A stretch of DNA of 64,000 nt from Rhodospirillales bacterium (lineage in GTDB: Bacteria; Pseudomonadota; Alphaproteobacteria; Rhodospirillales; WMHbin7): the NCBI GenBank assembly GCA_016214125.1, contig JACRPC010000043.1, positions 116,396 to 180,395 on the forward strand, written 5' to 3'. The notes beneath the pieces were generated by a model. It saw only the letters and a list, made by a program, of their open reading frames with translations, searched no databases and had not been told where the DNA came from. The translations under genes were made by a program, and so were the position numbers. Positions 25,853 to 32,485 of this stretch are shown one piece after another (the first letter of the stretch is position 1; each line of letters starts with the position of its first letter).

Positions 25853-25868
25853 TGCTGCAACGCAGCAA
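25852..25868 (+). promoter_or_regulatory. Palindromic operator TTGCTGC-N3-GCAGCAA before the phasin gene
   Basis: A perfect 17-bp inverted repeat, TTGCTGCAACGCAGCAA, at the expected transcription start. It contains CTGC-N3-GCAG, the kind of TGC-rich palindrome reported for the PHB-responsive repressor PhaR in Paracoccus and Rhodobacter. Binding by a PhaR protein is inferred; no phaR gene is in the window. Confidence 0.6.
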
Positions 25869-25892
25869 TTGAATTTCCCTGGAGGAATTGCC

Positions 25893-26327
25893 ATGACCAA
25901 GAAGCCCGAAACCCCCTTCGATTTCGACATCACCAAAGCCTTTGCCGATTTCAAGATGCCGGGCATGGATGTCGACAGCCTGCTTGCTTCGCAGCGCAAG
26001 AACATCGAGGCCTTGGCGGCGGCCAACAAGCTGGCCTTCGACGGCGTGCAGGCGGTGATGAAGCGGCAGATGGAAATCGCCCGCCAAGCGGTGGAAGAGG
26101 CGATGAGCGCCGCGCGCGAAATGAGCGCCGTCGGCAATCCCCAGGACAAGGCCACCAAGCAGGCCGAAATGGTCAAGGAAGCGATCGAACGCACCCTGGC
26201 CAATATGCGCGAACTGGCCGAGATGATGGGCAAGTCGAACCGCGAGGCCTTCGAGCTGTTGAACAAGCGCTTTACCCAGACCATGGACGAGCTGAAGACC
26301 GCCATGGGCAAGGTCGGCAAGAAGTAG
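25893..26327 (+). CDS. Phasin family protein (PHA granule-associated)
   Basis: A 144-residue alpha-helical protein from ATG 25893 with SD GGAGG. The core LLASQRKNIEALAAANKLA and GVQAVMKRQMEIARQAVEE is the phasin_2 pattern, followed by more amphipathic helix rich in Ala, Glu and Lys. Phasins coat polyhydroxyalkanoate granules and control their size. A strong promoter and operator lie upstream and a good terminator downstream, so it is a single-gene unit likely made at a high level when polymer is present. Confidence 0.92.
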   Translation: MTKKPETPFDFDITKAFADFKMPGMDVDSLLASQRKNIEALAAANKLAFDGVQAVMKRQMEIARQAVEEAMSAAREMSAVGNPQDKATKQAEMVKEAIERTLANMRELAEMMGKSNREAFELLNKRFTQTMDELKTAMGKVGKK

Positions 26328-26357
26328 GCTGCGTCCCCTCTTTTGGGATCGCGAGCA

Positions 26358-26387
26358 ACGCCCGGGTTCAGCCCGGGCGTTTTGTTT
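26358..26387 (+). terminator. Rho-independent terminator after the phasin gene
   Basis: A perfect 9-bp stem, ACGCCCGGG and CCCGGGCGT, with a 5-base loop (26358-26380) is followed by a broken T tract (TTTTGTTT). It overlaps the 3' end of the convergent MFS gene, whose stop codon is in the loop. Confidence 0.85.
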
Positions 26388-27558
26388 GGGAGAGCGCGAG
26401 GGCCAGGAACAGGACCAGGGTCAATCCCGCGCCGGCGCCATAGGCCGCCGTCGGCGACCAGCGGTCCCACAGAAAGCCGCCGAGAAGGCCGGCGGCGACG
26501 AGTCCGCAACCGCTGACCAGGTGAAAGAGGCCGAAGGCGGTGCCGCGCAGCCTTTCCGGCGACGCATCGACCACCAGGGCGGCCAGCACGCCCTGGCTCA
26601 GGCCCATATGCAATCCCCACAGGGCGACGCCCGCCAGGACCGTTTCCCATCCGGCGGCCAGGGCCAATATTGCCTGAGCCAGCAGGAGCGGAACGAGGCT
26701 CACCGCCATCACGCCCGGCCGTCCGATCCGATCCGACCATCCGCCGGCCGGGTAGGCGGCCAGCGCGTAGACCACATTCATGATCACCAGAACGACGGGC
26801 GCCAGGATCGCCGCCAAGCCGGCGTCGGTGGCCCGAAGGATCAGGAACGCCTCGGGCGGGCGCGCGAAATGGAAGAGGGCGGTTAGCGCTAATAGAATCC
26901 AGAATCGCCGATCGAGTTCGGCCATCCGGTCGCGCCGCAACGGAAACCCCGTGGTCGGACGGGAAGGCGAGGGCGGGTCGCGCACGCCCGCGATCAGGAC
27001 CGCCACCGACAGGAACGCCGGAACCACCGCCACCCAGAAAACCGCGCGGAGATCGCCGGCGAAAACCCAAAGAAGGAACAGCGCGGCCAAGGGACCCAGG
27101 AAGGCGCCGACCGTATCGAGGGATTGGCGCAGACCGAAACAGGCGCCCCGCAGGTGCGGCGGCGCGTGCGCGCCAATCAGCGCGTCGCGGGGCGCGCCGC
27201 GTATCCCCTTGCCGATCCGGTCGGCAAAGCGGGCGGTCATCACCAGACCCATGCCGGTCGCCAGGGCGAACAGCGGCTTGGCGAGAGCCGCCAGGCCGTA
27301 GCCGGCGATGGTGAGCGCCTTGCGCCGTCCCACCCAATCGGAAAGCGTGCCCGAGACGATCTTGAGGAGGCTGGCGATCGCCTCGGCGATCCCTTCGACG
27401 ATCCCGATCGTCACCATGCTGGCGCCAAGCGTGGTCGCCATGAAGAGCGGCAGCAGGCCGTGAATCATCTCCGAGGAAAGATCCATCAGCAGGCTGACGA
27501 ATCCCAAGGCCCAGATCGGAGGCGGAATCGCCCGCCAGCCTGCCGGCGCAACCGTCAC
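26368..27558 (-). CDS. MFS transporter
   Basis: A 396-residue protein with about 12 hydrophobic segments. The motif-A loop is GTLSDWVGRRKALT between helices 2 and 3, and a second conserved loop, FADRIGKGIRGAPRDALIG, follows. The latter pattern is common in a family of uncharacterised alphaproteobacterial drug/metabolite exporters. The start is GTG 27558, overlapping the glycosyltransferase stop. It is the last gene of the leftward TrmH-GIY-EamA-GT-MFS operon. The substrate is unknown. Confidence 0.9.
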   Translation of the reverse strand: MTVAPAGWRAIPPPIWALGFVSLLMDLSSEMIHGLLPLFMATTLGASMVTIGIVEGIAEAIASLLKIVSGTLSDWVGRRKALTIAGYGLAALAKPLFALATGMGLVMTARFADRIGKGIRGAPRDALIGAHAPPHLRGACFGLRQSLDTVGAFLGPLAALFLLWVFAGDLRAVFWVAVVPAFLSVAVLIAGVRDPPSPSRPTTGFPLRRDRMAELDRRFWILLALTALFHFARPPEAFLILRATDAGLAAILAPVVLVIMNVVYALAAYPAGGWSDRIGRPGVMAVSLVPLLLAQAILALAAGWETVLAGVALWGLHMGLSQGVLAALVVDASPERLRGTAFGLFHLVSGCGLVAAGLLGGFLWDRWSPTAAYGAGAGLTLVLFLALALSQTKRPG

Positions 27559-28700
27559 AGCGCCAAGGCCTTGAGGATGGCGTCGGCCTTGGCCGGCCAG
27601 TCCCAGGCGCGCATCGCTTGGGCCGCGTCATGGCCCATCCGCTCGATGGCCGCGCTGTTCTGCCAGGCTTTTTCGAGCAGGAAATCGATTTCATCGGGAT
27701 CGGATTCGCCCCAGCCCTCGGTTCCTTCCTCGGGGCCGACCGGGATCACCGGAAGCTGGCGGGTGAGGGGCCAGGCGGGAAGCTCGGCCAACAGATCGCG
27801 ATGGCCGGTGTTGGCCGACAGGATGCAGGGCACACCGGCCGCCAGGGTCTCCATCGCCATCAGATTGGTGCCGCCCTCGCAACGGCTGGCGAAGACGCCG
27901 AGATCGGCTTCGCGCACCCAATCGGGCAACAGGGCGTGGGCGATCAGGCCGAGATCGCGGTGCGCGCCCTCGGGCACGCCCAAGGCCCGCACCCAGCCTT
28001 TGACATCGACCGCGCCCTGGGCGTTGGCTTCGGGCGTTGGGCCGGTGCGGGCGAGATCGCCCGAGGTTTTTGGCCAGGGGTTCTGCCAGGCGGTGAGCAG
28101 AAGCGCCTCGGGATGGCGGGCCTGGAAGCGGCGGAATCCGGCCACCACCAAATCCTGGCCTTTGCGGAATTCGAGCTTGCCGCCCGAAAAGACCACGAAG
28201 CGGCCGGGAAAGCGGTTCTTTTTGGGCGCCGGAAAAAACAGGGCGGGATCGATGCCTTGGACCGCGCAGACGACATCGGTCAGGCCCTTGGCCTTCAGGA
28301 TGTCGGCGCCCCAGCGGCAGCCGGCAACCAGGCGGTCAAGGTTGCGCCCGCGCGCCAGCGCCTCGGCATCAAGATGGGTGTTTTCCAGAAAGACGATGCC
28401 GAGATCGGGCGCTCCCGACAAGCGTCCTCCATAGGCCAGGCGGTTGTGAACGGCGTGGATCACCGGAAAGCCCAGCTTGTAGCGGCCCTGGGGATCGGGA
28501 AGGGCTTGGCGGAAGTCGCGGCTGGCTTCGAGCGCCGGCGCCAAAAGCCGCCAATCGGTTTCCGGGAGGCTCAAGGACGGCTCGTCGAGCGCCAAGGGCA
28601 TGCGGCCGCGCCGGATCAGCGCCAGGGCCAATTGGGTGCCGAGAATGCCCCAGCCATGGAAGCTGGAAAGCGTCCAGGCAAGGCCGACCGGTTCGGTCAC
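27555..28700 (-). CDS. Glycosyltransferase (GT4/GT1-like)
   Basis: A 381-residue cytoplasmic GT-B-type transferase starting at GTG. The second Rossmann half begins with RFVVFSGGKLEFRKGQDLV. The nucleotide-sugar site is seen in VREADLGVFASRCEGGTNLMAMETLAAGVPCI, split here as CEGGTNLMAME plus the TLAAGVPCI segment. The C-terminal helix is present. Acceptor and donor are unknown. It is translationally coupled on both sides (EamA upstream, MFS downstream). Confidence 0.85.
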   Translation of the reverse strand: MTEPVGLAWTLSSFHGWGILGTQLALALIRRGRMPLALDEPSLSLPETDWRLLAPALEASRDFRQALPDPQGRYKLGFPVIHAVHNRLAYGGRLSGAPDLGIVFLENTHLDAEALARGRNLDRLVAGCRWGADILKAKGLTDVVCAVQGIDPALFFPAPKKNRFPGRFVVFSGGKLEFRKGQDLVVAGFRRFQARHPEALLLTAWQNPWPKTSGDLARTGPTPEANAQGAVDVKGWVRALGVPEGAHRDLGLIAHALLPDWVREADLGVFASRCEGGTNLMAMETLAAGVPCILSANTGHRDLLAELPAWPLTRQLPVIPVGPEEGTEGWGESDPDEIDFLLEKAWQNSAAIERMGHDAAQAMRAWDWPAKADAILKALAL

Positions 28701-29602
28701 GCGTTGGACACCCGCGCCGGCCGGTTGACCAGATAGATGCCGGCGGCGACCAGCAGCATCGCCAGCGAAAGGAGCGCGGTGATCCGTTCATCGAGCAAGA
28801 TACCGCCCGCCAGCATGCCGAAGAGCGGCGTAAGGAAGGTGAACGAGGCCAGGCTGGCCGCCGGATAATGGGCGATCAGCCAATACCACGCCAAATAGCT
28901 GGCGAACGCCACCACCACGCCCTGATAGAGAAGACAGCCGATGACCAGCGGACTGAGATCGATGATGCCTGGCTCGCCCATCATAATCGAGAGAGCCGGC
29001 AAGAGAAGGGCCGAGGCCGCCAATTGGTAAAGCAGGTTCTTGGACGGCGCGATGCGGGCCAAAGTGGTCGCCTTGATCACCACCGTGGTGGCGCCCCAAA
29101 GGAAGGCGCCCATCAGGGCCATGGCGTCGCCGATCAGCATGGTTTTGGACGGCAGGCCCAAGCCGTCGGCGAAAGCGACGATGATGCCGATGAAGGCGCA
29201 GAGGAGGCCGATGACCTGCATGCCGCGCAGCGTTTCGCCCTTGACGAAGAAGTGGGCGCCGATCGCCACCACGAAGGGCGACACGTAGATGAAGACCACG
29301 CTGCGCGAGGCCGTGGTGTAGGCCAGGCCCCAATAGATGAACAGGAACTCGCCCGAGAAGAGCAGGCCGCAGACCAGCCCCGCCACCAGCGAGCCGTCGC
29401 GCTCGAAGATCTTGACGCCGCGCGCCACCATCCACAGCCAGAGCAGGACGGTGGCGATCGCCGAGCGGATGCCGCCCTGCAAGATGGGCGAGACGCCGAC
29501 ATTCGCCACCTTGATCGAGACCTGCTGAATGCCCCAGAGCAGGCAGAGGAAGGCGAGAACGGAGATGGCGAGCGTATCGAGATGGGTGCGGCGCCGATTC
29601 AT
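28697..29602 (-). CDS. EamA/DMT-superfamily permease
   Basis: A 301-residue protein with ten predicted membrane helices in two EamA halves: the first has LLWGIQQVSIK and IRSAIATVLLWLWM, the second ALMGAFLWGATTVVIK and LAWYWLIAHYPAASLA. Substrates of this superfamily range from amino acids to purines and cannot be read from sequence. Start and stop both overlap their neighbours by four bases. Confidence 0.9.
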   Translation of the reverse strand: MNRRRTHLDTLAISVLAFLCLLWGIQQVSIKVANVGVSPILQGGIRSAIATVLLWLWMVARGVKIFERDGSLVAGLVCGLLFSGEFLFIYWGLAYTTASRSVVFIYVSPFVVAIGAHFFVKGETLRGMQVIGLLCAFIGIIVAFADGLGLPSKTMLIGDAMALMGAFLWGATTVVIKATTLARIAPSKNLLYQLAASALLLPALSIMMGEPGIIDLSPLVIGCLLYQGVVVAFASYLAWYWLIAHYPAASLASFTFLTPLFGMLAGGILLDERITALLSLAMLLVAAGIYLVNRPARVSNA

Positions 29603-30039
29603 GAATCGCTCGTTTCATCGCCGGTGCTGCCGATCGCGTTGGCAAACAGATAGGTGGCAATGTCGGTCGGCTTGAGTTTCAGGTTTTTCGGCTCTTCGCC
29701 GGCCAGGGCCTTCTTGACCATGATGTGATTCTCGACATTGGTGATCTTGACCTTGAAGATGCCCAAGGCGCCGCGAATGCGCGGATAAAGCGTCGGATCG
29801 ACCGCCTTTTCCTTCTTGCTCAGCCTTTCGCGGATGATGTCGTCGGTCAGGGAGTCGGTCTTCACATGCTTGACCAGGGTCCAATCGGCGCGCCCGCCAT
29901 GCTGGGTTTCGTTCAAGCCGGGCGCGATCGCCTCGGCCGGCTCGTCGGTGATGCCGATCTTGTAGAGATGCTTGGTGAGCCCCACTTCCTCGCCCCATTC
30001 GGCCAGGCTTTTGCTGGTCGCCACATAAAGGATCGCCAT
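29599..30039 (-). CDS. GIY-YIG/T5orf172-like small protein
   Basis: A 146-residue protein. The N-terminus ILYVATS, followed by LTKHLYKIGIT, resembles the LYV-n-YKIGIT signature of the T5orf172/Mug113 branch of GIY-YIG nucleases. A Glu in VENHIMVKKALAG could be the metal ligand. The characteristic catalytic Arg is not certain, and the C-terminal segment is not recognised. It is co-transcribed between TrmH and EamA (12-base gap and 4-base overlap), which is an ordinary operon rather than a defence or mobile context. Nuclease activity is unproven. Confidence 0.55.
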   Translation of the reverse strand: MAILYVATSKSLAEWGEEVGLTKHLYKIGITDEPAEAIAPGLNETQHGGRADWTLVKHVKTDSLTDDIIRERLSKKEKAVDPTLYPRIRGALGIFKVKITNVENHIMVKKALAGEEPKNLKLKPTDIATYLFANAIGSTGDETSDS

Positions 30040-30050
30040 CGGGTTCGGTC

Positions 30051-30854
30051 CTAACGCCGGGTCGGGGTGTGAAGCGCGTGAATGAGAATGGCCGCGGTCG
30101 CCGCGACATTCAAGGATTGGATTTTGCCGGTGCCCGGAAGCACAAGGCGATCGTCGCAGGCGGCCAGAGTGGGGGCCGACAGGCCGTCTTCCTCATTGCC
30201 CAGCACCAGCGCGATCGGCTTGTCCCTGGGAATCTGATCGATCGTCTTGCCCTGATCGGGCGCGGTGGCGATGACGCGAAAGTTGGGACGGATGCGCTTG
30301 AGCACCAAGGGCAGCTTGTGGGCCCGCCAGAGCGAAAGGAATTCCAGCCCACCTTCCGCCACCCGATGGGCGGCATCCGAGGGCCCGGCCTGGGCCGGAT
30401 GATCGGACAGCACCAGCCGATCAAGCCCGAAGAAGGCGGCGGTGCGCGCGATGGCGCCCAGATTGTGCGGATTGCCGACCCCGTCCAGGATCAGCAGGAG
30501 GGGAATTTCATGCGCCCATAGCGCCGCAGCCACCGGATCGAGATCGGCCACCGGCCTTGGCCGGGCCAGGGCCAGGATGCCGCCGGTCAGCACGCTGCCG
30601 CCGATGCGGGCCAGTTCCTCGGGCGGCACTTGGCGGTAGGTCTTGCGCGCCTCGGCCATGATCTTGCAAAAGGGCTCGGCGTCGCGGCGCCGTTCCGGCG
30701 TGAAGAACAGGCGCTCCACCCGCTCCGGGGCCTGGGCGAACAGGGCGCTTACCGCCGCCAGACCGGCAACCTTGGACAGGTCCGAGGCATGGCCTTCCGG
30801 CCGGTTCGGTCGGTGCTGGGTGCGGGGCGGGGGGCGTCGGGGCGGGTGGCGCAT
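30051..30854 (-). CDS. TrmH/SpoU-family RNA 2'-O-methyltransferase
   Basis: A 267-residue protein from ATG 30854 (a GTG two codons earlier is possible). A basic N-terminal tail and a small substrate-binding domain with FAQAPERVERLFFT are followed by the knotted SPOUT domain. Motif 1 is LDGVGNPHNLGAIARTAAFFG, written here up to NPHNLGAIAR; motif 2 is LVLGNEEDGLS; motif 3 is LPGTGKIQSLNVAATAAI. The target is 23S rRNA or tRNA ribose (RlmB or TrmH type), not resolvable here. It opens the leftward operon. Confidence 0.93.
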   Translation of the reverse strand: MRHPPRRPPPRTQHRPNRPEGHASDLSKVAGLAAVSALFAQAPERVERLFFTPERRRDAEPFCKIMAEARKTYRQVPPEELARIGGSVLTGGILALARPRPVADLDPVAAALWAHEIPLLLILDGVGNPHNLGAIARTAAFFGLDRLVLSDHPAQAGPSDAAHRVAEGGLEFLSLWRAHKLPLVLKRIRPNFRVIATAPDQGKTIDQIPRDKPIALVLGNEEDGLSAPTLAACDDRLVLPGTGKIQSLNVAATAAILIHALHTPTRR

Positions 30855-30929
30855 GCCCACTCTATGAACGATCGCAAGGGTGCCGGCAACCTTTGTACGC
30901 CTTGCCGGCCCGGATTGGAGCGATTATGA

Positions 30930-30958
30930 TGCGCCGCAGCGCGATGTTGCGCCGCAGC
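30930..30958 (+). promoter_or_regulatory. Tandem TGCGCCGCAGC repeats upstream of the MaoC gene
   Basis: TGCGCCGCAGC occurs at 30930-30940 and 30948-30958, an 18-bp period. Each copy contains TGC-N3-GCA, the core also found in the phasin operator. The second copy ends 10 bases before the MaoC start codon, a repressor-like location. Confidence 0.45.
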
Positions 30959-30968
30959 ATGAGGGGCG

Positions 30969-31412
30969 ATGATGAACGATCTTGACCAATTGAACGGCTA
31001 TTTCTTCGAGGATTTGAAAGTGGGCCAGTCGGCGGTGTTCGGCAAGACGATCACCGAGGCGGACATCCTGATGTTCGCCGGGGTCTCAGGCGACACCAAC
31101 CCGGTCCATTTGAACGAGGAATTCGGCAAGCGGGGCATGTTCAAGGGCCGGATCGCGCATGGCATGCTTTCGGCCAGCCTGATTTCGACCGTCATCGGCA
31201 CCAAACTGCCCGGCCCGGGCGGCATCTATGTCAGCCAGAACCTGCGCTTCAAGGCGCCGGTGCGGATCGGCGACACGGTGCTGGCCAAGGTCGAGATCAC
31301 CGAACTGTTCCCCGAGAAGAAGCGGGCCGCTTTCAAGACCACCTGCACGGTGGGGGAGACGGTGGTGATCGACGGCGACGCCGTCATCATGATCCCCGCC
31401 CGAGGCAAGTAA
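30969..31412 (+). CDS. MaoC-family (R)-specific enoyl-CoA hydratase-like protein
   Basis: A 147-residue single hot-dog protein. The hydratase-2 motif is present: FAGVSGDTNPVHLNEEF with Asp and His, in place of the D-x4-H dyad of PhaJ-type enzymes. GRIAHGMLSASLIS and a C-terminal FKTTCTVGETVVIDGDA follow. The enzyme would hydrate trans-2-enoyl-CoA to (R)-3-hydroxyacyl-CoA, a route into PHA synthesis or fatty acid metabolism. Shared operator-like repeats with the phasin gene support a PHA link by inference. Confidence 0.9.
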   Translation: MMNDLDQLNGYFFEDLKVGQSAVFGKTITEADILMFAGVSGDTNPVHLNEEFGKRGMFKGRIAHGMLSASLISTVIGTKLPGPGGIYVSQNLRFKAPVRIGDTVLAKVEITELFPEKKRAAFKTTCTVGETVVIDGDAVIMIPARGK

Positions 31413-31489
31413 CGCCGTCAATCCCTTGCGCCACGGCCGGGAATCGACTACCCATCCAGTCCCCGGACCCAGGAAGACGAACCCGGCCG

Positions 31490-32485
31490 ATGCGCTTGTT
31501 CCGCCATTATTCCGAACTGCCTGCCGACGCGCTTGGCGCGGTGGTGGCGATCGGCAATTTCGATGGCGTCCATCGCGGCCATCAGGCGGTGATCGGGGCG
31601 GCCCAGGGCATGGCGCGCACCGCCGGCCTGCCGGTGGCGGTGATGAGTTTCGAGCCGCATCCACGCCTGTTCTTCAAGCCGGAAAGCGGGCCGTTCCGGC
31701 TCACCCCCTTGCGCATCAAGACCCGGCTGATCGAAGCGATCGGCGTCGATCTGATGTTCGTCCTTCATTTCGACGCCGCCTTTGCGGCCCTCTCGGCGGC
31801 CGAGTTCGTCCGCAAGGTGTTGGTCGAGGGCGTCAAGGCCCATCATGTGGTGGTCGGCTATGATTTCACCTTCGGTCGGGCGCGCGGCGGCAACGTGCCG
31901 CTCTTGCAGGCGATGGGCACCGAGCTGGGCTTTGCCGTCACCAGCGTCCAGCCGGTCAGCCACGAGGCCGGCCCCTATTCCTCGACCGCCGTGCGCGCCT
32001 GCCTGATGAGCGAGCGGCCGGCGGCGGCCGCCGCCCTGCTCGGTCATTACTGGGAGATCGAAGGCCGGGTCGAAGGCGGCGATCGGCGCGGTCGGCAATT
32101 GGGCTTTCCCACCGCCAACATCCGTCTGGGCGAATTTCTGCACCCGTCGCCCGGCGGCTATGTGGTGCGGGCGGGCATCGACAAGGGCGGCGCCACCGTC
32201 TGGCACGATGGGGTGGCGAATTTCGGCCGCCGCCCCACCTTCGACAAGAAGGATCTGATCCTGGAAGTGCATCTGTTCGATTTCGCCGGCGATCTTTACG
32301 GCAAGCATCTGCGCGTCCAGTTGATCGAGTTCCTGCGCCCCGAGGAGAAGTTCGACAGCCTCGACGCGCTTAAGGCCGCCATCGTCGAGGATTGCGCCCG
32401 CGCCAAGCGCATCCTGGCCGAGCGTCCGCCGGCCGTGCCGCCCGCCGTCTTTTCCGCCCAAGCCAAGAAACGAGCCCATTCATGA
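31490..32485 (+). CDS. ribF: Bifunctional riboflavin kinase/FAD synthetase RibF
   Basis: A 331-residue protein. The N-terminal adenylyltransferase domain shows IGNFDGVHRGHQAV (nucleotide HxGH-like), VGYDFTFGRARGG and SSTAVRA. The C-terminal kinase domain shows GRQLGFPTANI and an NFGRRPTF block. It makes FMN and FAD. It overlaps ileS by ATGA, a common order before lspA. Confidence 0.97.
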   Translation: MRLFRHYSELPADALGAVVAIGNFDGVHRGHQAVIGAAQGMARTAGLPVAVMSFEPHPRLFFKPESGPFRLTPLRIKTRLIEAIGVDLMFVLHFDAAFAALSAAEFVRKVLVEGVKAHHVVVGYDFTFGRARGGNVPLLQAMGTELGFAVTSVQPVSHEAGPYSSTAVRACLMSERPAAAAALLGHYWEIEGRVEGGDRRGRQLGFPTANIRLGEFLHPSPGGYVVRAGIDKGGATVWHDGVANFGRRPTFDKKDLILEVHLFDFAGDLYGKHLRVQLIEFLRPEEKFDSLDALKAAIVEDCARAKRILAERPPAVPPAVFSAQAKKRAHS

